NCBI RefSeq assembly: GCF_000720725.1
Contig: NZ_JOCQ01000021.1
Span: 1 to 64,000 of the forward strand
Origin: Streptomyces rimosus subsp. rimosus
Lineage (GTDB): Bacteria; Actinomycetota; Actinomycetes; Streptomycetales; Streptomycetaceae
Direction: 5' to 3'
Length of the DNA stretch: 64,000 nt
A program made the translations under genes and the position numbers. Each line of letters starts with the position of its first letter. Position 1 is the first letter of the stretch. The notes beneath the pieces were generated by a model, which was not told the origin of the DNA, searched no databases, and was given only the letters and a program-made list of their open reading frames with translations. Positions 42,416 through 50,519 of this stretch are shown here, in pieces.

Positions 42416-43996
42416 ATGCGAAACTCCAAACGCCGCCGCCCCGTTGGGGCCCCCGTTCTGGCCGCCGCCGCGGCTCTCGCCACGGTCCTGCCGTTCCTCG
42501 CGCCACCCGACGCCGCCGCTTCGGCGCCCCCGGCCCGGCCCCGGACCTCACTCGACTGGCAGCCGTGCCGCTCGGCGACTGCCGGGGCCGCGCAGCAGTG
42601 CGCGACGCTGAAGGTCCCCCTGGACTACAAGGACCCGGGCGGCAGACAGATAGATCTCGCGGTCTCCCGCATCCCGGCCAAGGACCCGGCCGCGCGCCGC
42701 GGGGCACTGCTGCTGATCCCCGGCGGGCCGGGCAATACGGGGCTGGACCGGCCCACCACCGCGAAGCTCTCGGAACGCCTGCGCGCCGCCTACGACATCA
42801 TCGGCTTCGATCCGCGCGGCGTGGGCCACAGCTCGCCCGTGAGCTGCGGACTTCCGTACGCCGACCTGTCCGTGACCACCCTGCGCCCGTGGCCCGCGCC
42901 GGACGGCTCCATCACCGGCAACATCGCCACCGCCCGCCGGCTGGCCACCGCCTGTGCCCGTAACGGCGGGCCGGTGCTGCGCAGCATCAGCACCGCCAAC
43001 GAGGCCCGGGACATCGACCGCATCCGGCAGGCCCTGGGCGAGCGCCGACTGTCCGGCCTGGGCCTCTCGTACGGGGCGTACGCCGGCGCGGTGTACGCGC
43101 AGCTCTTTCCGGACCGTACGGCCCACTGGGTGCTGGACAGCAACGGCGACCCCGACCCGGCCCGGGTGGAGCGCGGCTGGGCGGCGAACGCCGCCGTCGG
43201 CGCCGAGGACCGCTTCCCCGACTTCGCGGCGCGGGCCGCCGACCCGGCACGCGCCGACCGGCTCGCCGACCGCCCGGAGGACGTCCGTCCGCTGTTCCTG
43301 GACCTCGCGGCCCGCCTCGACCGCACCCCGCTGCCCTGGCCGAACGCCAACCCCGCCGAGCTGAACGGCAACGTCCTGCGCCAGCACCTGCTGGCGAGCC
43401 TCTACTCCGACGGCCGGATGGACGGCCTGATCACGCTGATGCGCGCCGCCCGCGCCAAGCTGGACGACCCGAACGCCGCGGACCTGCCCGCGCAGCCGGT
43501 GCCGTCCTCGCCGGACATCGAGACCCAGCAGCACACCGCCGCCGCCTCGGTCGCCACCCTCTGCAACGACGTGGCCTGGCCCCGTTCCCCGGAGGCGTAC
43601 GCCCGTGACGTGGCCGCCGACCGTGTCCGCCACCCGCTGACGGCCGGCATGCCGGTCAACATCATGCCCTGTTCCTTCTGGCCGTCGCCGCCCGCCGAGC
43701 AGCCGGTACGCATCACTTCGCACGGCCCGTCGAACGTCCTGCTCATCCAGAACCGCCGCGACCCGGCCACCCCGCTCGCCGGTGCCCGCGCCATGCGCCG
43801 GGCCTTCGGCGACCGCGCCCGGATGATCACCGTCGAGGCCGGTGGCCACGGCGCCTACCAGGGCGACGACCGCACCTGCGGGGACGCGCGGACCACTGCG
43901 TTCCTGCTCACCGGCGCCCGCCCGGCCACCGACATCACCTGTCCCGGCGCAGCACCGTCGAGTCACCGGGACGGGCCCGTCCGTGCCGCGCGCTAG
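42416..43996 (+). CDS. Secreted alpha/beta-hydrolase (tripeptidyl aminopeptidase-like, S33)
   Basis: 526 residues with a signal peptide (MRNSKRRRPVGAPVLAAAAA..., cleavage near AAASA at ~40). The alpha/beta-hydrolase core has LLLIPGGPGNTGLD (oxyanion loop) and the nucleophile elbow GLSYGAYAG. The C-terminal domain carries LIQNRRDPATPL (Asp) and EAGGHGAY (His). The family releases tripeptides or single residues from peptide N-termini outside the cell. Its stop codon shares the tetranucleotide CTAG with the convergent protease gene. Confidence 0.92.
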   Translation: MRNSKRRRPVGAPVLAAAAALATVLPFLAPPDAAASAPPARPRTSLDWQPCRSATAGAAQQCATLKVPLDYKDPGGRQIDLAVSRIPAKDPAARRGALLLIPGGPGNTGLDRPTTAKLSERLRAAYDIIGFDPRGVGHSSPVSCGLPYADLSVTTLRPWPAPDGSITGNIATARRLATACARNGGPVLRSISTANEARDIDRIRQALGERRLSGLGLSYGAYAGAVYAQLFPDRTAHWVLDSNGDPDPARVERGWAANAAVGAEDRFPDFAARAADPARADRLADRPEDVRPLFLDLAARLDRTPLPWPNANPAELNGNVLRQHLLASLYSDGRMDGLITLMRAARAKLDDPNAADLPAQPVPSSPDIETQQHTAAASVATLCNDVAWPRSPEAYARDVAADRVRHPLTAGMPVNIMPCSFWPSPPAEQPVRITSHGPSNVLLIQNRRDPATPLAGARAMRRAFGDRARMITVEAGGHGAYQGDDRTCGDARTTAFLLTGARPATDITCPGAAPSSHRDGPVRAAR

Positions 43997-44724
43997 TGCC
44001 GGATGACCGAACGGATCCAGGCCAGTTGCTGGGAGATCTCTCCCGCCTGGGCGACCGTCTCCCGGTCCGAGCCGTTGAAGACGCCGAGGAGGGTTTCGGC
44101 GCCGTGCGGGGCGACGCTCATCACCGGGCCGCCGGAGTCGCCGCCGGCCGGAATGCCGGACACCTTCTCCATGCAGAAGTCCGGGCCGCCCGGTGCGGTG
44201 TAGCCCTTGCACCGGGGGTCGTCCGGCCGTACGACCCGCAGGTTCGACTGCTTGAGCACCGGGGACTGGCAGGCGTTCTCGTCCTCGGTGCAGGTGGCGC
44301 CCCATCCGTACTGCCGCACGGTCTGGCCGACGTGGACCGGGGCGGTGGCCAGGCGCGCCGTGGGGATCTTCATCGGCGGGACCTTGATGAGCATCATGTC
44401 GGCCGTGCTGCCCACGCGCTTGCCGGGCAGCGGGCGGACCGTGGTGCCCTTGCGCATGTCGAGGTTGCCGATCCGGAAGGAGATCCGCTTGTCGGCGATC
44501 GGCTCCGCCTGCTCGTAGAAGCAGTGCGAGGCGCTGAGTATCCACTGGGGCGCGACCGCGGTGCCCGTGCACGCCGGTTTGCCGTCGACGAGCATGCGCA
44601 CCGCCCACGGGCCGTAGGTGCTCTTCGACCCGCCGATGACGGCGGAGGCGGGCGCGGACCACACCACCGAACCCGTCACCAGCAGTAAAGCGGTCAGCAA
44701 GAGCACACGAACGCGACGCACCAT
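43993..44724 (-). CDS. Secreted trypsin-like serine protease (S1)
   Basis: 243 residues from the ATG at 44724 with AAAGGAG upstream. The signal peptide ends near SAPASA (~30), directly before VIGGSKSTYG, a mature N-terminus of the IIGG kind, so activation may need only signal cleavage. Catalytic triad: His in LSASHCFY, Asp in ADMMLIK, Ser in GGDSGGP. Six Cys are visible, enough for three disulphides (around HCF, GATCTEDENAC, and RCKGY...DFC). It is convergent with the S33 hydrolase; both would act on extracellular protein. Confidence 0.93.
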   Translation of the reverse strand: MVRRVRVLLLTALLLVTGSVVWSAPASAVIGGSKSTYGPWAVRMLVDGKPACTGTAVAPQWILSASHCFYEQAEPIADKRISFRIGNLDMRKGTTVRPLPGKRVGSTADMMLIKVPPMKIPTARLATAPVHVGQTVRQYGWGATCTEDENACQSPVLKQSNLRVVRPDDPRCKGYTAPGGPDFCMEKVSGIPAGGDSGGPVMSVAPHGAETLLGVFNGSDRETVAQAGEISQQLAWIRSVIRH

Positions 44725-44987
44725 CCGGAACAACTCCTTTGTCGGGTTTGGGCCGTACCGATGGTGAGACAGCCCGCCGGGCCGAAAGGTTCCGGATTAT
44801 CCGAACAACGGCCCTTTCGCATACGCGTGGGCGTGCGGGTTCCGGTGGAGCCCCGGGCGGCGGGCCCGCCGCCCGCCATGACATTTGTCCCGCCCAGCCA
44901 GGGACGCTTGATGCTGCCGCGCAGCCCGGCGGCTCAGCAGGATGGAGACATCACAGAGCAGCGGTACTTCACCACCAAGGGGCGGAC

Positions 44988-45464
44988 ATGAAGATCTTCA
45001 CGAAGGCGCGGAAGAACGCGGGGCGGCAGGTTTCCGCGGAGGAGCTGGCGAACGTGAAGCCGCTGCCGGTGTGGTTCTTCGCGTTCGAGGGGGTGCTGGG
45101 GGCCGCTTACGACCTGTGCCACGCGTGGTCCGGCGCCTGGACGGTGATCCTCGCCTTCGCGGCGGTCAACATCGTCGTCGGGCTGACCGTGCTGCGCCGC
45201 CGGATCAAGCTGGTGAAGGCGCTGCTGAAGAACTCCCGCACGCGGTTCATCGCCTTCGGCCTGATCGCCTTCCGGATGGGTGCGCACGCGCTGCTGGGGG
45301 CGGTCGGCGCCCAGGTCGCGTCCGCGGCCGGGCACCTGCTGTTCGCGGTGGTCATGGGCGGCACGACGGTCGCGCTGCTGTGGTTCGACCAGCGCGTCAC
45401 CTTCCGCGCCCTGGGGCTGGCTCCCGGCACCGCCCGGACCCCGCAGACCGCCCTCCCCGCCTGA
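44988..45464 (+). CDS. Hypothetical membrane protein
   Basis: 158 residues from the ATG at 44988, preceded by AAGGGG. The N-terminal ~25 residues are soluble and basic. Helices then follow at about 28-45, 48-70, 86-105 and 108-128, with a basic RRRIKLVKALLKNSRTR loop between the second and third. No signature residues are recognised. It is divergent from the protease gene and convergent with the LacI regulator. Confidence 0.82.
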   Translation: MKIFTKARKNAGRQVSAEELANVKPLPVWFFAFEGVLGAAYDLCHAWSGAWTVILAFAAVNIVVGLTVLRRRIKLVKALLKNSRTRFIAFGLIAFRMGAHALLGAVGAQVASAAGHLLFAVVMGGTTVALLWFDQRVTFRALGLAPGTARTPQTALPA

Positions 45465-45483
45465 CGCACCCGGCCCGGGGACT

Positions 45484-46500
45484 TCAGACCCGTACGGCCG
45501 ACCCCCGCTCGCTCAGCCGTGGCGCGCACAGCATGCGCTTGCGCCGTACCCGCCGCCCCTCGATCGCCGCGACGGCCAGCCGCGCCGCCTCCTCGGCGAT
45601 ACCGGTGAGGCCCCAGTCCAGCGTCGTCAGGGGCGGGGTGAGCACCTGGGAGACGGGGTGGTCGTCGAAGCCGACCACCGAGATGTCCCGGCCGACCTTC
45701 AGCGACGCCTCGGCCGCCGCCGCGTAGACCCCGTACGCGATCGAGTCGGAGAAGCAGAACACCGCCGTCGAACGGGCCCCGTCCGCGCCGCCGTCGCGCA
45801 GCACGCGCCGCGCCACCGCCGTCGCCTCGCCCAGTTCCTGGGCGCACGGGAGCACTTCGGCCGCGATGCCGAGCCGCCCGGCGGCTTCCCGTACGTACAC
45901 GTCGGCGGGCCGGTCCGGGGTGGAGGGGCCGGTCGGGGTCAGGACCGTGATCCGCCGGTGGCCCAGTCCGGTCAGGTATTCCAGTACGGCGTCGATCCCC
46001 GCGCGGTTGTCGAACAGCACTTCTCCCGCCGTACGGGCGCGGCGCAGCGAGTCGCCGATGGACACCACCGGCACCGCCTCGGCGATCTGCGCCCAGCCCG
46101 CCGCCGAGGGATCGACCGGGGACACCAGCAGGCCGTCCACCCGCTGGTCACGGAGCTGTTTGGCCAGGGCGAGCTCGCGTTGCGGGTCGCCGCCCGCGTC
46201 CAGGATGAGGGCGTAGCGGTCGCCCGCGAGGAGTTCCCGCCCTATCGCCGCCATCAGGTGCTGCTGCCACAGGTCCTGGAGGTCGCCGGCCAGCACACCG
46301 ACCATGCTCGTCCGGCCGCTGGCCAGGGCGCGGGCGATCGGGTCGGCCTCGTAACCGAGTTCGGCGGCGGCCTTGCGCACCCGTTCCTCGGTCTCCTTGG
46401 AGACGTGCGTGCCGCGCAGCGCGTAGGAGACGGCGGCGGTGGAGAGCCCGGTGGCCTCGGCCACCTCGCGGAGAGTGGTGCGCTTACGGGGCCTGGCCAT
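45484..46500 (-). CDS. LacI-family transcriptional regulator
   Basis: 338 residues. The helix-turn-helix and hinge occupy 1-60: TLREVAEATGLSTAAVSYAL then IARALASGRTSMVGVL. The periplasmic-binding-protein-like sensor domain follows, with VFCFSDSIAYGVYAAA and DISVVGFDDHPVSQVLTPPL near the C-terminus. It is a sugar- or small-ligand-responsive repressor. It is divergent from the amidohydrolase gene, and a pair of operator-like boxes lies between them, so this operon is the likely target along with itself. Confidence 0.94.
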   Translation of the reverse strand: MARPRKRTTLREVAEATGLSTAAVSYALRGTHVSKETEERVRKAAAELGYEADPIARALASGRTSMVGVLAGDLQDLWQQHLMAAIGRELLAGDRYALILDAGGDPQRELALAKQLRDQRVDGLLVSPVDPSAAGWAQIAEAVPVVSIGDSLRRARTAGEVLFDNRAGIDAVLEYLTGLGHRRITVLTPTGPSTPDRPADVYVREAAGRLGIAAEVLPCAQELGEATAVARRVLRDGGADGARSTAVFCFSDSIAYGVYAAAAEASLKVGRDISVVGFDDHPVSQVLTPPLTTLDWGLTGIAEEAARLAVAAIEGRRVRRKRMLCAPRLSERGSAVRV

Positions 46501-46588
46501 GCCGGAAGCCTACCCAAGGGGCCGCCCCGTCCCGCGTGTTGCACCGCGCGGACGCCGTGCCGTGCGCGTGCCCGCCCCCGCCGTTCCC

Positions 46589-46643
46589 TTGACACGGATT
46601 CGGGTTAATCGCTTCACTTAATCGCGTAACTGAAGCGGTTAAC
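46589..46643. promoter_or_regulatory. Promoter with LacI-type operator pair
   Basis: A consensus-like -35 TTGACA (46589-46594) precedes two inverted 13-bp boxes, GTTAATCGCTTCA (46604-46616) and TGAAGCGGTTAAC (46631-46643), which are reverse complements with one mismatch. A partial third copy TTAATCGC is at 46618-46625. The boxes cover the expected -10 and start of the amidohydrolase transcript, a repressor arrangement. Confidence 0.72.
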
Positions 46644-46706
46644 TTCCCTGGTTCCGGACCGCTTCGAGGCGCACCACCCGACCGGTCCCCCTCCCGGAGG
46701 GAGCCC

Positions 46707-47618
46707 GTGCCCACCGATGTCCACCAGCACCTCTGGCCGCCGCGGTTCCGCGCGCTGCTGCGTGCGCGCACCACGCCGCCCCGCCTCGACGGCCGGACGC
46801 TGCACCTGCCCGGCGAGCCCCCGTACGCCGTCGACCCCGCCGAACACGACCCCGCCGCCCGTACGGAACGCGCCCGCGCCGACGGCCTCGACCGGGCCCT
46901 GCTCTCGCTCTCCAGCCCCCTCGGCATCGAATTCCTGCAGCCCGCCGAAGCAGCCCCGCTCCTCGACGCCTTCCACGACGAAGCCCTCGCCCTGCCCGCC
47001 CCGTTCGGCGTCTGGGCCTCCCCCTGCCTGTCCGTTCCCGTCCCCGACCCCGGACCCGTCGTACGCCTGCTGCGCCGCGGCTGCGCCGGCCTCCAGCTCC
47101 CCGCCACGGCCTTGACGGACGCCGCCGGGTGGAGGCGCTGCGGGCCGCTGCTCGACGGCGTGGCCCGTCTCGGGCGGCCGCTGTTCGTCCACCCCGGAGC
47201 CGCGCCGCCGGCCCCGCCCGGCAGCCCGCCGTGGTGGCCCGCCCTCGTCCCCTACCTCCAGCAGCTGCACGCCGCCTGGTTCGCCTTCCGCGCCTTCGGC
47301 CGTCCCCACCACCCGCACCTGCGCGTCTGCTTCGCCGCCCTCGCGGGCCTCGCCCCGCTGCACGGCGAGCGGCTGGCGGCACGCGGCGGCCGGGACCGCG
47401 GGCGCGTCGACCCCGGCGTCTTCTACGAGACCTCCTCGTACGGCACGCGTGCCGTGGACACGGTCGTCCGCGCCGTCGGCATCGACGCCGTGGTCTTCGG
47501 CAGCGACCGCCCGTACGCCGTGCCGGACGTGCCCGACCTCGGCGCCGCCGCCGTACACGCCCTGTACACCGCCAACCCGGCCCGCCTCCTCGGCCCGGCG
47601 AAGGGAGCCCGCCCGTAA
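46707..47618 (+). CDS. Amidohydrolase (amidohydrolase_2 family)
   Basis: 303 residues from a GTG with GGAGG six bases upstream. The TIM-barrel metal site begins with VHQHLWPP (HxH) at residues 5-12. Later elements are PLFVHPGAA, a FYETSSYG strand, and VVFGSDRPYAVP carrying the C-terminal Asp. The family includes decarboxylases and hydrolases of cyclic acids and aromatic acids. The stop overlaps the next start as TAATG, coupling it to a cysteine-dioxygenase-like gene. Substrate is unknown. Confidence 0.85.
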   Translation: MPTDVHQHLWPPRFRALLRARTTPPRLDGRTLHLPGEPPYAVDPAEHDPAARTERARADGLDRALLSLSSPLGIEFLQPAEAAPLLDAFHDEALALPAPFGVWASPCLSVPVPDPGPVVRLLRRGCAGLQLPATALTDAAGWRRCGPLLDGVARLGRPLFVHPGAAPPAPPGSPPWWPALVPYLQQLHAAWFAFRAFGRPHHPHLRVCFAALAGLAPLHGERLAARGGRDRGRVDPGVFYETSSYGTRAVDTVVRAVGIDAVVFGSDRPYAVPDVPDLGAAAVHALYTANPARLLGPAKGARP

Positions 47619-48163
47619 TGCCCGAGCCCCGTACGCACCACTGCCCGGACCCGCCCGCCGCCTCTCCCCGCACCCCCGGCCTCTTCACCGCCCTTCCCGC
47701 CCGCAATCTCGACAAGCGGGAACTGCGCTCCCTCGTCGAGCGGCTGGCCGGCCTGCCCGGCCTGTGGCGCGGCGAGGTCGCCTTCTCCGACACCGAGCGG
47801 CACTACGCCTCCCTGCACCGCGACACGTACGTCGACGTCTGGCTGCTGTGCTGGACCCGGCGCAGCGACACCGGCTGGCACGACCACGACCTCTCGTCCG
47901 GCGCGGTGCGCGTGGTGCAGGGCGTGCTGACCGAGTCCAATCCGCGCATCGGCGGCGCCCATCTGGCCACCGCCGTCGGCTCAGGCGCCTCCTTCTGCTT
48001 CGGCCCGGACCACATCCACCGCCTCACCGGCGCCACCGACGACACGGTCTCGCTGCACGCCTACTCGCCGCCGCTGTGGCGGCTCGGCCAGTACGCCATC
48101 ACCGAGGACGGCCTGATGCGCCGCCTCTCCGTCTCGTACGCGGACGAACTCCGCCCCCTGTAG
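47618..48163 (+). CDS. Cysteine dioxygenase family cupin
   Basis: 181 residues. The cupin carries GWHDHDLSSGAVRVVQG (iron-binding HxH) and DHIHRL (third His) spaced as in cysteine dioxygenases, which oxidise cysteine or related thiols to sulfinates. The N-terminal ~30 residues are Pro/His-rich. It is translationally coupled to the amidohydrolase by TAATG, so the two may act on one sulphur- or nitrogen-containing compound. Strict cysteine specificity cannot be read from the sequence. Confidence 0.88.
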   Translation: MPEPRTHHCPDPPAASPRTPGLFTALPARNLDKRELRSLVERLAGLPGLWRGEVAFSDTERHYASLHRDTYVDVWLLCWTRRSDTGWHDHDLSSGAVRVVQGVLTESNPRIGGAHLATAVGSGASFCFGPDHIHRLTGATDDTVSLHAYSPPLWRLGQYAITEDGLMRRLSVSYADELRPL

Positions 48164-48249
48164 GCCCGCGGCCGCCCGGAGCCCCCGTACGGCCGGGCCG
48201 GCGTCCGTAGGGCCCCGCGCGCCATCTTTTCCTGTCCGGGGTATTGATT

Positions 48250-48289
48250 TATTCATTCACCCGCATCGATCCTGCATGAACTCATACAG
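48250..48289. promoter_or_regulatory. Putative operator upstream of NCS1 permease
   Basis: TATTCATTCACCC (48250-48262) followed by CTGCATGAACTCATACAG (48272-48289), whose outer arms CTGnATGA/TCATnCAG are palindromic. It lies 20 bases before the permease ATG, overlapping the leader. A matching pair of blocks lies at 42248-42283. Confidence 0.55.
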
Positions 48290-48309
48290 CCGGGACGAGG
48301 AGGCGGCCG

Positions 48310-49752
48310 ATGGCGGCAGTGGTGGAACGGCATTCGATCGACGTCGTACCGGACGCCGAACGCCACGGCTCGCCGGTCAGCCAGTTCACCCTGTGGCTCG
48401 GCGCCAACCTCCAGATCACCGCCGTGGTCACCGGCGCGCTGGCCGTCGTCTTCGGCGCCCGGGCGTTCTGGGCCGTGCTCGGGCTGCTGCTCGGCAACGT
48501 CCTCGGCGGCGCGGTCATGGCCCTGCACTCCGCGCAGGGGCCACGGCTGGGCCTGCCGCAGATGATCTCCTCACGGGCCCAGTTCGGGGTGCGCGGCGCG
48601 GTGGTGCCGCTGGCGCTCGTGATCGTCATGTACATCGGCTTCTTCGCCAGCGGCACGGTGCTGGCCGGGCAGGCGGTCGGCGAGCTGACGCATCTCGGCG
48701 ACACCCCCGGCATCCTCGTCTTCGCCGCGGTCACCGCCGTCGCCGCGGCGGTCGGCTACCGGCTCATCCACCTGCTGGGCCGGGTCGCGAGCGTGGTCTG
48801 CGCGCTGGCCTTCCTCTACCTCGGCGCCCGACTGCTGGAGCGCGCCGACCTGGCCACGCTGCTGCACGACCGGTCCTTCTCCTTCCCGCTGTTCCTGCTC
48901 GCCGTCTCACTGTCCGCGTCCTGGCAGCTGGCCTTCGGCCCGTACGTCGCCGACTACTCCCGCTACCTGCCCCGGCACACCTCCACCCGCGCCACCTTCT
49001 GGTGGACGCTGTCCGGCTCGGTCCTCGGATCGCAGTGGTCGATGACCTTCGGGGCGCTGGCCGCCGCCGCGGCGCCCACCGCCTTCACCGGCCACGAGGT
49101 CTCCTACGTGGTCTCCCTCGGCGGCACCGGCCTGGCGGCCTCGGCGCTGTACTTCGTCATCGCCCTCGGCAAGCTGACCATCAACGTCCTGAACACCTAC
49201 GGCGGCTTCATGTCGCTGGTCACCAGCGTCAGCGGCTTCCGCGGCCGCGCCACCCTGTCACCGCGCGGCCGCACCGCCTACATCACCGGCATCATGCTCG
49301 CGGGCACCGCCGTCGCCCTCCTCGGCAAGGACTCCTTCCTCACCTCGTTCAAGGACTTCCTGCTGTTCCTGCTGACCTTCTTCACCCCGTGGTCGGCGAT
49401 CAACCTGGTCGACTACTACCTGATCTCCAAGGAGCGCTACGACATCCCGGCGCTCAGCGACCCGTCCGGCCGCTACGGCGCCTGGAACGGCGGGGCGCTG
49501 GCGGTGTACGGCGCCGGCGTACTGGCCCAGCTCCCGTTCCTGTCCACGCACTTCTACACCGGCCCGCTGGTCGCCCCGCTCGGCGGCGCCGACGTGTCCT
49601 GGCTCGTCGGGCTGGCCGTACCCGCCGTCCTGTACTGGGCGGTCGCCCGCCGCGACACCGGCCGCGTGCCGTCCGCCGCGCCGGACGATCCGGCCGCCAC
49701 CCCCACGGATACGGGGGACAGCCCTACCGCGCCGTCCCCCTCCCGCCCGTAA
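48310..49752 (+). CDS. NCS1-family purine/cytosine-type permease
   Basis: 480 residues with about 12 transmembrane helices. Family features: SQFTLWLGANLQITAVVTGA in the first helix, LGLPQMISSRAQFG after helix 2, and FGPYVADYSRYLP in the middle. The C-terminal ~40 residues are a Pro/Thr-rich tail. The ATG has GAGGAGG four bases upstream. NCS1 proteins import nucleobases, allantoin, hydantoins or thiamine precursors. It is 146 bases after the dioxygenase gene and has its own operator-like region, so it may be co-regulated with the ammonia-lyase locus rather than with the preceding pair. Confidence 0.92.
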   Translation: MAAVVERHSIDVVPDAERHGSPVSQFTLWLGANLQITAVVTGALAVVFGARAFWAVLGLLLGNVLGGAVMALHSAQGPRLGLPQMISSRAQFGVRGAVVPLALVIVMYIGFFASGTVLAGQAVGELTHLGDTPGILVFAAVTAVAAAVGYRLIHLLGRVASVVCALAFLYLGARLLERADLATLLHDRSFSFPLFLLAVSLSASWQLAFGPYVADYSRYLPRHTSTRATFWWTLSGSVLGSQWSMTFGALAAAAAPTAFTGHEVSYVVSLGGTGLAASALYFVIALGKLTINVLNTYGGFMSLVTSVSGFRGRATLSPRGRTAYITGIMLAGTAVALLGKDSFLTSFKDFLLFLLTFFTPWSAINLVDYYLISKERYDIPALSDPSGRYGAWNGGALAVYGAGVLAQLPFLSTHFYTGPLVAPLGGADVSWLVGLAVPAVLYWAVARRDTGRVPSAAPDDPAATPTDTGDSPTAPSPSRP

Positions 49753-49762
49753 TCTCAGCAGC

Positions 49763-50185
49763 ATGGCTACCCATGACCCCGAGCTGAGGAAAGAACTCGA
49801 CGCGACCCTGCAGACGCGCAAGGAGCTGGGGCCGGAGTACGAGTCCGAGCTGGTCGAGTCGTTCCTGGAGAAGCTCGACACGACGGTCGACCAGCGGGTG
49901 CGCCGGCAGTTCGCCGAGCAGCAGATGCAGGTCGCGCGCGGTGCGCAGCCGCCCCGGCCGCGCGCTTCCGGCGGTGGCGGCAGCGGCTACGCGGAGCGCT
50001 TCGGCTTCGCCACGGTCTCGCTGGTCCTCGCGATCCCGCTGTCCGCGATCGGCGCCGCCCACGCGGACCTGGTGGGGCTGCTCGTCAGCTGGGCCGGCAT
50101 CGTCGGCGTGAACGCGGTGCACGCGTCCGGCTTCTTCAAGCGCTCCCGCCAGGACCACAAGCAGGACGAGGACGGCTGGGAGTAG
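49763..50185 (+). CDS. Hypothetical protein with two C-terminal transmembrane helices
   Basis: 140 residues. The N-terminal ~55 residues form a charged helical region (RKELDATLQTRKELG, LVESFLEKLDTTVDQRVR). A Pro/Gly-rich linker follows, then two helices at about 78-95 and 98-117, and an acidic/basic C-terminus (SRQDHKQDEDGWE). It starts 10 bases after the permease stop and may be in the same transcript. Composition and conserved layout suggest a real gene. No function is recognised. Confidence 0.8.
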   Translation: MATHDPELRKELDATLQTRKELGPEYESELVESFLEKLDTTVDQRVRRQFAEQQMQVARGAQPPRPRASGGGGSGYAERFGFATVSLVLAIPLSAIGAAHADLVGLLVSWAGIVGVNAVHASGFFKRSRQDHKQDEDGWE

Positions 50186-50519
50186 ACCGGCAGCCGCTCG
50201 TACGGGCCTGGTGGTGGCGCGGGGACCGCCGCACCCCGGCCGGAGCCGGGGGCGGGACGACGGCGGTCCCCGCGGGGGACGCGGGCCGGGTCAGGGCCGG
50301 CCGTGCGCGTCCGGGCGATCTGCGGAAGGTCCGGGAGCCGCTCCGGAAGTCCGTATCGCCACCGTCACCACTGTGCCGGGCCAGTGTTAAGCCCGTGCTG
50401 CGGGCGCGTGACGCATACGTACACCTTGCGGTGCCCGCACGTTTCCTGACGGTCGCTTGACACCGGCTGTCCTCGGTGCAGAGCAACCTCGGAAACGAAC
50501 CCCAACCCCATCCGAATCA
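50186..50519. other. Intergenic region between convergent genes
   Basis: 334 bases containing one strong hairpin (listed separately). The remainder up to the cystathionine beta-synthase stop shows no credible gene. Confidence 0.55.
50218..50274. terminator. Terminator after the 140-aa gene
   Basis: 14-bp perfect arms (left starts CGCGGGGACCGCCG) with a 29-nt interior containing a second CCCCGGC...GCCGGGG pairing. Confidence 0.75.

Noticed and set aside
42548..44884. 778-residue minus-strand frame across the S33 and S1 protease genes
   Set aside because: It spans two genes and a promoter without internal sense, and its composition is typical of high-GC antisense reading.
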